Source: Agrostemma githago (lineage: Eukaryota > Streptophyta > Magnoliopsida > Caryophyllales > Caryophyllaceae). Taken from it: a DNA stretch of 64,000 bases. The notes below the pieces were generated by a model that was given only the letters and a program-made list of their open reading frames with translations, was not told where the DNA came from and searched no databases. How positions within the stretch are numbered: the first letter of the stretch is position 1; each line of letters starts with the position of its first letter. Shown here in pieces: positions 1-11,272 of the stretch. The position numbers and the translations under genes are program-made. The stretch lies in contig OY288257.1 of the NCBI GenBank assembly GCA_958450325.1, positions 57,799,938 through 57,863,937 on the forward strand, given 5' to 3'.

Positions 1-2098
1 ACGGTTCTGAGTAAGGGGTGAGGGTACGTGTTGGGAAGTTCGTGAATAACACCCAACCCCGCCCGCACATTAGCGGCCTCTACTGGGATATCGAATGACT
101 TTTTAATGCGCGTGTTAGTAATACGATGAATGATATGCAAACATTGTTTTCCTAAACATGCGAGGAATTGAATGGGTTGCTACGTCGATTTAATGCATGA
201 AAATTAACGTCAAAGTTGAATTTAGCATGTGAGGTCGTTTTAGTATAATAAAACAAATGATATGAAAAAAAGATGAAATAAAAGATGAACTTGCTACAAG
301 ATGAACAAACGAGTTAGTATCGATTTGTGAATAAAAATATAGCAAATAAATATGCGAGATCGAGAAAATAAATATTAATCGAAATCTGAAAAATATCGTT
401 AAAACGCTGTTTTGTATAAAAAACGAAGTTCGAAAAATTATAAAAAACGGAAAAAGGGGCAGCCGGCCGCGCGGCTCGCCCGGGTCACCGGCGGGTCGCG
501 TGGTGGCCTGCTTTGAAATCGGTTTTCGAAAAATCGATGTTTTTATTAAATCGCGTACGAATATTGCATAATTCGTACTCGACTTAATATTTTCGATATT
601 CGTTATATTCGATAATTGACTACGAAATCAATATCAAATACTTCGAATAGTTTTAGAAAAGATATAAATTTTGAAATCGTTTCGTAAAATAAATAATAAA
701 ACGAACGAAAAGCTAAAAAAAGATCTCGGGTTTCAGGCCCGTGCGCGAGTCGCCTGGGCATGGCGCGACTCGCGTGCGGGTCTGTCCGGTTTTTATTTTT
801 TGTTCGAAATTGCTAATTTTGATAAATCGCGTACAAAATATGAATTAATTTGTATTCGATTTTATGTTTTCGATATTCGTCGTACCCGATATTCGATTAT
901 GAAATCGATATCGAGTATTCGGAATAATTTTTAGAAAAGGGTTTTGTAAAAAAGAATTTGAACGAAAAAAAGATGTAACGATTTTTAATATCGTCGAGAT
1001 TTTAATATAATTCTTTTCGATACAATATTCGATTATAGAAAATCGATATCATATTTTTAAGAATGTTGTTGTATGAAAATAGTTTTTAATAGTATCGATA
1101 TTAGAGAATAATAAAATAAACGACGACCGACCCATAAAAAATAAGACGGACGAGGAGGATGAGAGAAGAAGAAGAGAAATCGGGTTTTGTTACACCCTCA
1201 ACCTACATGCTTCTGTTTACTCGGATCGGGGCTCGTCGGGACGTGGCTTAGGCACAAGAGCGTCGAGTGGATGTCGGTGAGTTATGGTGGCTCGGTTTGG
1301 GCGTGACGTGTGAAGGGTGTCGGGTATCGGGCCGGTTTCCTTCGGGTTTGTAATATCGGTTTCTCGATGCTAAATTTTGTGTTTATGAGTGTGTGTATAT
1401 GAACGTGTATAATTCTGAATTTTTGATGATGGATGATGGATGTGAATGAATGATAATTGATGTGTATTTGATTGATAATCGATGTCTAAAATCGTTGTGT
1501 GCAAGGGGCTATTTATAGGGATATTCCCGACCTTGGCTAGGAGAGTTTGAACTACCGCTTGGGATAGGAAACGTAGAAGTTGAAAGGAATGAGGATTCCG
1601 CTTTCTTGTCAAAGAAGAAAGGGAGAACCGGCTGGTGGAGGGCTGCTCGGCCGAGTGTCCTAGCTCGGTCGGGTGTTTGAATCGGTTTTCGGATAGGATT
1701 CCTGCTTGAGATCGAATTCCATTCTTAAACGGATTTGTTTAATATTTTGTGGAGCTGATTTCCCGTAGGATTGGGGTCCGAATCAGCCATGTGAGGTGTC
1801 ACGGCTGACTCACGTGACTCGGAAATATTTTTGACGGGTTTTGACTCGGTCGTAAAAAGACGGTTTTACCCCTGGTGTCGGAATCGACCCAAATTAGTCT
1901 TATTTGACTCGAAACGACCCACTGGGCCTGATTTTGAGGTTGGTTTTGTGAGATATGTACTCCATAATGAGCCCAAGCCAAATGCCAATGATTTTGAGCC
2001 CGTTTCTGAGTATTTAAAGCACGTTTGCGTCCGATCATCATCGGGTGTTTGTCGGAAACTGCTATAGACACCTGGCGGTCAAAATGTGGGTGTCTACA
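1..2098 (-). mobile_element. Tat/Ogre-like Gypsy LTR, minus strand, cut by the window edge
   Basis: On the minus strand this begins TGTAGACACCC at 2098, the same start as the LTR at 41152 and (one base changed) at 4690. It continues through blocks shared with those copies. The conserved U5-side block is at 1-90 (GCGGCCTCTA, then a cytosine-rich stretch and TTACTCAGAACC on the minus strand), and the block around the motif 'catgtaggttgagggtgt' is at about 1192-1212. The last part of the LTR lies left of base 1, so solo LTR and full element cannot be told apart. It sits at the edge of a LINE relic, and bases 2099-2103 would be one copy of the target duplication. Its palindromic words differ from those of the other two copies (GCGAGTCGC near 750, CTCGGCCGAG near 1650), so it is a separate subfamily. 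Confidence 0.85.
1510..1517 (-). promoter_or_regulatory. TATA box of the minus-strand LTR
   Basis: TATAAATA on the minus strand, followed by a short C-rich run as in the other LTRs (TATAAATACCCC). It lies about 590 bp into the LTR, where a U3 promoter is expected. Confidence 0.55.
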
Positions 2099-2169
2099 CT
2101 TGTTCAATTTTTTGAGTCTTGGTTTAAGGTCATTCAACTTCTTGACCAGTTGAAATATATGAGTATCTT

Positions 2170-2600
2170 CTAATGCAATTTGCTAGCTCTCCTGAATAAT
2201 GTGCAGAAAATCTGGATACTTAGTCTACATATCAAAAAACTTGAAAGTATGGCCCTTCCTTATCCCCACAAAAGCTCCAGAGACCACACATGGAGTATGG
2301 TCAAACAAGCCATCTGGGTGAAACTGTGCACTCATATCAAGGTAAGTATTAAACCACTCAGAATTAATCAAAAATCTGTCAAGTCTCCTATAAACTCTAT
2401 GTAGAGGCTCTTGCTTGTTGTTCCAGGTGAAAAAAGCACCAGAAGCATCCATGTCCATCATATCACAGTTAGTAAGACAATGAATGAAGTCATCCATATC
2501 CCTTGTTTGGTGTTTCCCCCCAACTTTCATTTGGGTTAATGACAGTATTAAAATCTACAACAATTGCCCAAGGCCCCTGATTATTGTTACTAGCAATAAC
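2170..2600 (-). pseudogene. LINE ORF2 endonuclease fragment
   Basis: Minus-strand translation gives the C-terminal part of an APE-type endonuclease of a plant L1-like LINE. Blocks seen are GPWAIVVDFNTVINPNE (the GDFN-like block), then SGAFFTWNN, RRLDRFLINSEW and FDHTPCVV. The frame shifts near 2530 and the reading decays below about 2225. There is no reverse transcriptase next to it. A dead fragment that the LTR at 1-2098 abuts. Confidence 0.8.
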
Positions 2601-2703
2601 CCTCAAACATTAAACTCCGAATAAAATATTAAACTACCCGAATAAAACATTTGTATACTTGTTAGCTATGTGTAGCGTATTTGACAACCCGAATAAAACA
2701 TTA
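2601..2703. other. Short AT-rich flank of the CACTA element
   Basis: Holds several degenerate copies of 'ccgaataaaacatt' (near 2617, 2638 and 2690). No gene seen. Confidence 0.5.
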
Positions 2704-2718
2704 TACTACAACAAAATA
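2704..2718 (+). repeat. CACTA left terminal inverted repeat
   Basis: TACTACAACAAAATA, the inverted partner of 15872-15886, with one terminal mismatch. Confidence 0.75.
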
Positions 2719-3029
2719 ACTCTTTTGTGGCGATTATTTAGGTATTTCGTGGCGGTCGTATTCGACGCGAACTGTTTTCTCATTGATTGTGTATTCAAGG
2801 TCATAGGCGACATTGCCATAGCCTTTCTTGGCGAATAATCTATTCACTGGGTTAGCTTCTTAAAATTGACGCGAAAAGGGGATGAAGTTTAGTGGCGATT
2901 TTTGCGTCGATTATTATTGATGCGATAAATAATTTGATCTTTCCTCTAATAAGAATTGTAGCGATTGTATTCGACGCGATATGTATTACCGATTGCAATC
3001 ATATACGGAGTAGTAAATTTATGTATGCA

Positions 3030-3453
3030 TCACGGTATTCTGATGTAATGCTCAAGTATATCCTCATCATTCTGAGTATTATTGTCATGTGTAGGAGTTG
3101 AAGTTTTGTGACTAAGTCCTTTCTCGAATCCCCTTCCATCAGGATGCTCGTTATGAAGCGGAGATTCCTTCTGTGGACTAACAGATCTTTTAGAAGACTT
3201 TCTAGAAGACTGGTATACATCATCATAAGGGACATCTTTCTAGAACTGGGAGGACTTGTATCTCCTTCCATCATGTTGTGTGGCATCCCTTGGGCTCCGG
3301 GATTCGAGCCCTCTGCTGGATTCCCTTTCATCATGAGAAATTTTTTTGGGGCTCAGTGACCCTTTTGACCTGTAATCTCTATCACCATGTGGAGTATGGG
3401 ACCTAGCTGACCTGTCTCTGTCTGAGCAATGTGAAGGCGAACGAGAAACAGAC
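3030..3453 (-). pseudogene. Captured 3' exon of an RS-domain (splicing-factor-like) gene
   Basis: On the minus strand a splice acceptor (ttttatttcag) at 3454-3464 opens an exon rich in RS, SR and SP dipeptides. It begins RSVSRSPSHCSDRDRSARS, continues with RSKGSLSPKK and SSRGLESRSPRD, then SSRKSSKRSVSPQKE. It closes at a TGA (3030-3032). One in-frame TAG, after the residues KSSQF, breaks it. The composition is that of an arginine/serine-rich domain of nuclear pre-mRNA processing proteins. The parent family was not recognised. Lying inside a CACTA element together with matching 5' exons near 15.0-15.3 kb, it is best read as a captured, decayed host gene copy. Confidence 0.6.
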
Positions 3454-4684
3454 CTGAAATAAAATCTTCTGGTGAGAAAACAAAATTAAACAGCAAAAGG
3501 AGAATGGTTAATACAAAACAGAAAATTTGCAAATACTTCCAATTTTTTGAAATCTAATAACCAACCTGACCTCTATGAAGTGACACGTAAAGACATTACA
3601 AAATCACAAAAGATTGAAAAACAAAAATGTCACATTTTGTTCGCCACTTAAATGCCCATAAACCATATAAAACAAACAGGATCTTTACATGCACTTTTAC
3701 CGAGCAAAATATGAAATTTTCATCGATGAAGTGACTAAGCATTATTGATGAATTGGTTCATCAACATCCAGTACAAAACAACTCTGTTCGTGCAACTTTC
3801 TAAAACGTCAAACTATCTTTTCTTGATATTCTCATCAAATCTCTTACTGGTAAAATCTTTTGAATTGATATCCTTCTCTGAAGATGATTTCTTTCTTTCA
3901 GTTAACTATAAGCTTTACATTTCTTTCTTAACTGGACAGTAGGGAAATCAACACAAGAAATGCAAAGAAAAATCTCATCAGACAAAAAACTGAAGCCATA
4001 GTGAATACCATGCACCCACCTAAATTACAAGTTTACTATGCTAATTACCAATTAGAATTCACGGAACCATGCTTCTGAGATCAGGCTCCCAAAAAAAAGG
4101 ACAACAGAAGGTCACAGAGCAGCAAGGGTTGAATGAAAATAGGACATAATCAAGATACCAAGAAAAACAAACATTTGCAGAATAAAGACATATTCCTAAA
4201 CAACGATTATAAGCACATCGATTACCACTGTTATTAACTTGTTAGAAGTTCCATTATTTTTCACGAAAGTAGGCACTGAAGTTGTTATTGCTGTAATAAT
4301 TTCAGAGTTGCTTGGAAAAAACAAACAAACACCTACTATTGCAAAGATAGTATTTGCAAGTAACAAAGCTAAAATAGAAACATAAGGAGTAGAAGCTTAG
4401 TCTAAAGAGGTGCAAAGTGTACCGAGGCAACGACGTGTAAAGGGCAAGATGGAGGCATGCGCCTTATGTACTAGGCACCCTTAACTGAACTGCCAAATTT
4501 GTATTTTCTAAATAAATATTTAGGCATCGCTGTCTTTTTTAGGAGTTTTTAAGTCGACTTGCATGTAAAGAAGTCAAATTTGGGAATGATGGGGAAACGG
4601 AATGACAAAACTAAGACGCCAAGGCGCCTCTTTTCAAATTAAGCATAGAAGCACTACATCCCATCTCATAGTTTCAGTAAGTCC
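3454..4684. other. CACTA cargo without recognisable exons
   Basis: AT-rich sequence, probably introns of the captured minus-strand gene. No convincing ORF, RNA gene or transposon terminus was seen here. Confidence 0.4.
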
Positions 4685-5091
4685 TTTTTCGTAGACACCC
4701 ACATTTTGACCGCCAGGTGTCTATAGCAGTTTCCAAAAAACACCCGATGATGATCGGACGTAAACATAGCTTAATACACTCAATTTTGGACCCGGAATCA
4801 ATAGTAGTTGGCACGAGCTTTTAGCGGAGTAAAAATCTCACCAAACAGACCTCAAATCCAGGCCCAGTAGGTCGTTCCCAGTCAAATGAGACTAATTTGG
4901 GTCAAAACCAAGACCAAGGGCAAAACCGTCAAAGACATTTTCGAGCCATAAATATCTGGCACAAATTCGAAAATCCAACTCGAGGTCATATTCCTCACAA
5001 AAATCAGCAATAAAGAGGGATTAATCAACCAAAACTCTTCCTAAAAGATAAAAATCTATCTCCAAAAGGAGACTTCTACCCGGCTCAGACC

Positions 5092-5199
5092 CACTCGATC
5101 GAGTGGACCAGCCACTCGGTCGAGTGAGCCCATAAAAACTGGCAAATTTGGCATCAGACCGGGCACTCGATCGAGTGCTGTGCACTACTCGATCGAGTG
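5092..5199. repeat. Four CACTCGATCGAGTG-type palindromes, upstream group
   Basis: Perfect or near-perfect 14-bp palindromes at 5092-5105, 5113-5126 (central GGTC), 5164-5177 and 5186-5199. They form two close pairs upstream of the TATA box. The same order and variant occur at 41538-41646 in another LTR. Function unknown. Confidence 0.9.
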
Positions 5200-5343
5200 A
5201 CCATTGTTCCAGCTGAAAACCGGGTGTTTCTTCCCCTATAAGTAACCTTTTCCTATCCAAAGACGGAATCCCACTTCATCCTAACCGGTTGTTTTCTTCC
5301 TTTGCAAGATATCAATCTCCTATCCCAAGTCGGTATTTCATCC

Positions 5344-5351
5344 TATAAATA
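5344..5351 (+). promoter_or_regulatory. TATA box of solo LTR
   Basis: TATAAATA followed by CCCC, the same context as 41670-41677 and close to 13737-13744. Likely the LTR core promoter. Confidence 0.6.
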
Positions 5352-6202
5352 CCCCACCCTTGAACAACACATCAATTATTCATCAACAATTCACAACACA
5401 ACAATTCCAATCCCGACATACACGAATTACAACCCGGAATTCCAGCAATACTAGGCATATTATATTCCGATCTTTCCTCTAGAAATCCTATAGGATTCCC
5501 GACCATTCACAACCCGAAATTCTAGGCAATTTTAGGCAAACCATATACAAACCCGAGAGCAAAACTCGCCAAATCCCCTCCCCAACCATGCACACCATAA
5601 CTCATCTATATACATCTTAACACTCCAGCGCCTAGGCCGCTACTACGAGTCCGTTTTCGAGATAATCAAGCATGTAGGTTGAGGGTGTTACAAATCCCGA
5701 CTTTTCCCTTTTCTTCTCTTTCTCTCGTCCGTCCGTCTTTTTATACGGGTCGTCGTCGCGTCTTTTTTATTTTCTCGTTACTAATATCGATATTATCGTG
5801 CTATTTTCAATAAAGAGTCGTCCCTAAGGATTCGATATCGACTCTATAGTCGAATATCGGATCTAAGGGAATCAATCATTAAAACTATTTTAAGCATAAT
5901 CTCGTTGATGCCGAAATAATCGTCACATAGTCTTAAAAAGACTAATTACGACATTACAACGCGGAGGGATTTATTTCAGTTCAAAACAATTTCTAAAAAC
6001 GTTTTTTTTCTTCTTCTCTAACAATCACTCTAAGTATTGGATCTCGATTTCGTAGTCCAATATCAAATATTTACGAGTTTTGAAAATCTTAAGTCGGGTA
6101 TAAATTGTGCCATATTTTTACACGACTTAGCGAAATCATCGGTTTTCAAAAATTAAAAGCAATTTCGAAACTTGCAAATCGAGTCACCACTCGAACAGGG
6201 GG

Positions 6203-6310
6203 CACTCGATCGAGTGCCATAGCCACTCGGTCGAGTGACACCCTAAAATCGAGGCAGAAACTTTTTCACGAAGACCACTCGATCGAGTCCCTCAATGACT
6301 CGATCGAGTG
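6203..6310. repeat. Four CACTCGATCGAGTG-type palindromes, downstream group
   Basis: Copies at 6203-6216, 6224-6237 (central GGTC), 6276-6289 and 6297-6310, again as two close pairs. They lie about 850 bp past the TATA box, so they would be within the transcript. Confidence 0.9.
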
Positions 6311-7123
6311 GCCCCTAATAAGTCAAAACCGTGAGTTTTTAGCATATCTCGAACCTCGATAAATCTTTTTCAAACGACTTCCGTCAACCCACGTCGAGTC
6401 TATCACGTGAATCTAACCGTTTTCAAAACCATTCATCATCTTCTTTGCACTTCGTTATTATTGCGATTATTGTATTGTAATTGGTAGCGATGTATTTCCG
6501 GGTGGTATGCCGCTCGTATATGTATATTTTAATATGTTATCGTTTTATCTTCGTTGTTTGTTTTATTGTACTAAAACGAACCTCGGATGCTAAAACAACT
6601 TTGACGTTATTAGTTTAGATGCATTTAAACGACGTAGTCAAACATAATTCACATGTTTAGTCAAAACACTCTTTGCATATCATTCAACCGTCAAACTAAC
6701 GCGCGTACACGTACAACGAACGATATCTTAGTAAAGGCCGCTAAGTGCGGGCGAGGTTGGGTGTTCTTTGTGAACTTCCCAACACGTACCCTCACCCCTT
6801 ACTCAGAACCATGGTTTCCGGATGTCCGAAACCGTTGGCATACGAGAGTCATTTAATACACGGTATCTGATAATGTCGGTATCGGTATCGCAATGCAAAG
6901 GGATGAACCCAATAAACTCTGAAATTGGAATGGGCCGTACTTTATGTGCAACCCACTACGACATAGAGTGGGTTCGAACGGATTCGAATTCCCATAAAAT
7001 TCGGTGGCGACTTCAACTTCGATTTAAATTTCAATTCGAGATCCATCTCACACGAGATTCATTCGCCGCCCCAAACCCGCGCTTGGCCGCGTCGGGGTGG
7101 ACCTATGTCATGTCCACATTTTT

Positions 7124-7402
7124 ACACACAAAAACACCAAGAGAATGCAACTTAAAGTAACCTTCTTGCATAAAAATGAAAACATTAATAAACTAAGAAA
7201 CCAGGTTCATTCCCCCACATACTCTAATACAGATTGAAAGTCTCCCGATAAAGAAAATACCACAATGGCAGCTGAATTGAAGATGAAAATGAACAAAAAA
7301 AAGATCACCAGACAAAAGAGGATGATGCGGAAAATAATCCAAGTCCTGAAGTAAGACAGATGTAGCATCTTTATTGATCTATCATAGAGGTGAAGTTTGA
7401 GA
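7124..7402. other. CACTA cargo segment between two solo LTRs
   Basis: Continues, across the excised LTRs, with 4684 on the left and 12700 on the right. A minus-strand frame at about 7207-7400 is strongly hydrophobic, but no domain is recognised and it may be intronic. Confidence 0.4.
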
Positions 7403-9363
7403 GGTTCTGATAACACGCAAATTTGGACCGTTTTACCCCCCCTATTTTCACTCGTATTTGACTCGATTTTGTGTGCTTTAACGTCAATATAACTCATTTT
7501 TGACTATATTTCATATTTTCTAGTTTGAATTTGATTTTTTCGTATTTATCGTCTTTTTCGTAGAATTTCGTACTGCTTTTGTGTGTTTTTGTCTTTTAGG
7601 TACGCGTTCGTGAATAAAGCGGTGAATTGAAGCTAGAGGAGCAAGTCAAGAGATCGAGTCAAAACCTCAAGTCAAACCCGACTCACTTAACCCAACACTC
7701 ATCTAATCCACCCATCTTTCACTCAACCCATATCTCCAAACCCAAATCATAACCCACAACACAAACCCAATCACATATCAACCCAACTCATAGTCAAGGT
7801 CAAACTTGACCTTGACCAACCCATTCACCCAAACCAACCCAACTCCATAATTCAAACTAACCCATACCCTAGTCAAGGTAAAATCGACTTTGACCTTGAC
7901 CCTTGACCCAAACTCAAATCTCCCTCCATCAACCTTCAACTCCAGCCACCACCACCTTCAACCCTCACCTCGCCGAAACTCTGACCCTCTGTCACGTTCT
8001 CCGGCCAGATCTTCGCCTGACTACCACCATACTCGACCCCCTTTCTCCGACGTCCTTCCCCCGACTCCGGAAGCCGCGCAACCAACAACGACGACGCAAC
8101 AACAGCAGCCGACCACCGCACGCCCTCCGTCATTCCTATGTTCACCCACCATCTCCGTCGCACGCCAGCAACAACAGCAACGCAGCAGCAGCGGCGACCC
8201 ACAACACCTCGCGCAGCAGCAGCCACCACCACGCACCATCACCGGCGCTCTCCTCGACCCGCAACAACAAACAGCAACCACGCGAGCAGCAGCAGCTCCG
8301 TCGTCCTCTGTTCTCCGACGACTTCGCCGGCGTCAACACCAACTCCAGTGTCGACCCGGATCCGGAGTTCAAGGATTAGAAACCGTCTTTTGAATGAGAC
8401 TCGGAGTTATTGAATTGAAATAGTTAGGGTGAGTTAAGTTGTTGATGTGTGGACGGGTGAGATCTAATTTGGGTCGAGATGCGATTGAAGTGCAATGGGT
8501 GAAACCGTAAAGTGTGTGGGGTTACAAAGTGATCGGGCGAAATTAAATTGACGGGGTGAAATTGGGAAAACCGCGGGACAAAATTTTGCCCGGTGAGTTA
8601 AGTATGCAAAACCGCAGGGTGAAATTTCACCGGATGGGAATGATAGGGTGAAGTTTAGTTGATGGACATTTGGGCTTCCCTTATTGGGCTTAGAAGACTT
8701 GGGTTTTGATCTCTCTTTTCTCTCCTCTATATATATGTAACTCCTCATCATTTGAGAAGGAGACACAATTCCACAATTCCACCACAACACCACATAAACT
8801 ATAATTAGTAGATTATTAGTAGATTAGTAGTAGATTATTATTAGTAAACTATTATTAGCCTATTAGTAGATTAATTAGTAGGGAGATTTTGGAGGGTGAC
8901 AATCCAAAAATCTCCACCTATTCTAGATCTAATTAATGGAGGTTTTCAAGGGATTAGTGACAAATTTCTTGTCATCTTCATCAAGCTTCATCTTTTATTT
9001 ATGCAATTTTCTTTATTATTGTCGTTTTCCTCCATAGTCGGAATACTTCTCTTCCTCTCCCTAATCTCTAATTAGATCTAATTTCGTTCTAGATTTAATC
9101 TCTCGTCTAGATTTAATTTAGTTATTGTTTTCCTTAGATTTAATCATTATGCATGTTTTAGGCTATGTTCTTTTCAGCTTATTTTCAGTCCGTTTCAGAC
9201 CAGTTCAGCTTCTATCAGCTCAGCCCAACTCTTAACAGCTCAACCCAGCTCCTATAAGCTCAGCTCAGCTTTAATATTTTCAGCCCAACTCCAATATTTT
9301 CAGCTTCTAAAATAATACTTCAATAATAGTAATAATAATAATATTAATATTAATATTATTATA

Positions 9364-9442
<79 letters not shown>

Positions 9443-9519
9443 TATATGAAACGGAAGTTGCATTAAGACCAAAACAAATTGCAATAAGTTATTAGTATTG
9501 TTCGCAACTACTTTTTACC

Positions 9520-11115
9520 GTCGGCGCTTTACTTCTTACCGTCGGCGTTAATTACGTGAAATGACGACTTTGCCCTTACTATTTATTCTCAAAATAATAT
9601 TACTTTTATATTTTATAGATTATCGATTTATTAAAACTCGATAACAAAACCGTCTTTTTCGATTATCGTAATAAATCAAAACCGACTTCCTATATAGTTA
9701 ATTACGCAAAATGACGAATTTTCCTTTGCAATTAATTCTCGAAATATTATCACATTTACATTTTATAGAGTATCGGTTTATTAGAACTCGATAATAAAAC
9801 CGTTTTTTCAATTATTGTTACGCCTCCGATTTTAAACAGTTAATTAGATTAATTAACGACTTAATAAAATTTAATAAACGTAATTAACAAATACGAGTAA
9901 TATGCAAATTAAATCCTAATTAATCTACGACAAGTCGACAATCAAGATTTATTATACAGATCAATGCAAATTAAAATAAAAAAATCCGGAAATGGGTCAG
10001 GTCAAGTGGGTTTCGACCCACCTAAGGGTCGTATTATTTTCTTTATAATACTTGAAAGTTTTGAGAAATAATTTAAGTATAATGTAAATCTTTCAATGGT
10101 ATGAGACATGAAGTATAAGGTGGTGAAATTGGTTACATTGATAACATTTCATACAAATAGCCCGACTTCGAATCCTCTTGTTCGCGCATTTGCCTTTTGA
10201 AAAAATAATTAAAATTTACAAAATTATGCAATTAACAAGGATCGAAACCCAGACCTATTGATTAGGAGACAAATGACCAAACCACTACACCACCATCAAC
10301 AAACTAATATTTCAAGTGGCTGAAAACTATATTAAAAAAGAAAAAAAAAACCCGGAAAATGGGGGGAGTCGAAGAATTTCTTCGACTCGCGGATGGGGGA
10401 GTCGAAGAATTTTTTCGACTCCCCCATCCACGAGTCGAAGAAATTCTTCGAACCTCTCATCCGCGAGTCGAAGAAATTCTTTTTTTCGGGTTTTTTTCTC
10501 TTTTAATATAGTTTTCAGCCACTTGAAGTATTAGTTTGTTGATGGTGGTGTAGTGGTTTGGTCATTTGCCTCCAAATCAATAGGTCTGGGGTTCGATCCT
10601 TGTTAATTGCATAATTTTGTAAATTTTAATTATTTTTTCAAAAGGTAAATCTGCGAACAAAAGGATTTGAACCCGAGCCGTTTGTATGAAATGTTAACAA
10701 TGTAACCAATTTCACCACCTTATACTTCATGTCTCGTACCATTGGAAGATTTATATTATACTTAAATTACGTTTATTAAATTGTATTAAGTCGTTAATTA
10801 ATCTAATTAACTATTTAAAGTCGAAGGCGTAACAATAATCGAAAAAACGGTTTTATTATCGAGTTCTAATAAACCGATACTCTATAAAATATAAATGTGA
10901 TAATATTTTGAGAATTAATTGCAAAGGAGAACTTGTCATTTTGCGTAATTAATTATATAGGGAGTCGGTTTTGGTTTATTACGATAATCGAAAAAGACGG
11001 TTTTGTTATCGAATTTTAATAAATTGATAATCTATAAAATGTAAAAGTAATATTATTTTGAGAATAAATAGCAAGAACAAAGTCGTCATTTCACGTATTT
11101 AACACCAACGGTAAA
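9520..11115. repeat. Giant inverted repeat (foldback) centred near 10.42 kb
   Basis: The left arm, from about 9520, reads back in the right arm to about 11115. Examples are 'taccgtcggcg' against 'accaacggta', and 'acgaatttt' and 'ataaaaccgtttt' with their complements. The centre alternates gtcgaagaa and ttcttcgac in short palindromes (10365-10470). The left arm has about 190 bp not present in the right arm (about 9890-10080). A transcript would fold into a long double-stranded RNA. Confidence 0.85.
10539..10600 (+). other. tRNA-like A-box/B-box segment (SINE-like)
   Basis: 'tagtggtttgg' resembles an A box, and 'ggttcgatcc' closely matches the B-box consensus about 45 bp downstream. The mirror copy lies at 10239-10297 in the other arm. 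It does not look like a functional tRNA gene. A tRNA-derived SINE relic is likely. Confidence 0.45.
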
Positions 11116-11129
11116 AAGTAGTCTCTGTA

Positions 11130-11272
<143 letters not shown>

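Larger units (their letters stand above)
4690..7118 (+). mobile_element. Solo LTR, Tat/Ogre-like Gypsy, with TTTTT target duplication
   Basis: Begins CGTAGACACCC (TG changed to CG), ends TGTCCACA, and is flanked by TTTTT at 4685-4689 and 7119-7123. The same sequence type forms the 3' LTR at 41152-43937, where a polypurine tract confirms the left boundary. A TATA box lies at 5344, and a conserved block (aggccgctaagtgcgggc, then tactcagaacc) at about 6737-6810. With no internal region, it is a solo LTR left by unequal recombination. It carries eight CACTCGATCGAGTG-type palindromes. Confidence 0.9.

Noticed and set aside
7890..8413. Overlapping frames up to 167 residues, rich in Pro, Gln, Ser and Thr
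   Set aside because: Several frames on both strands are open at once because of low-complexity GC-rich sequence within an LTR; no domain or splice context.
10539..10600. Possible tRNA gene
   Set aside because: A and B boxes are present but a cloverleaf with acceptor and anticodon stems could not be formed by eye; more like a SINE relic.
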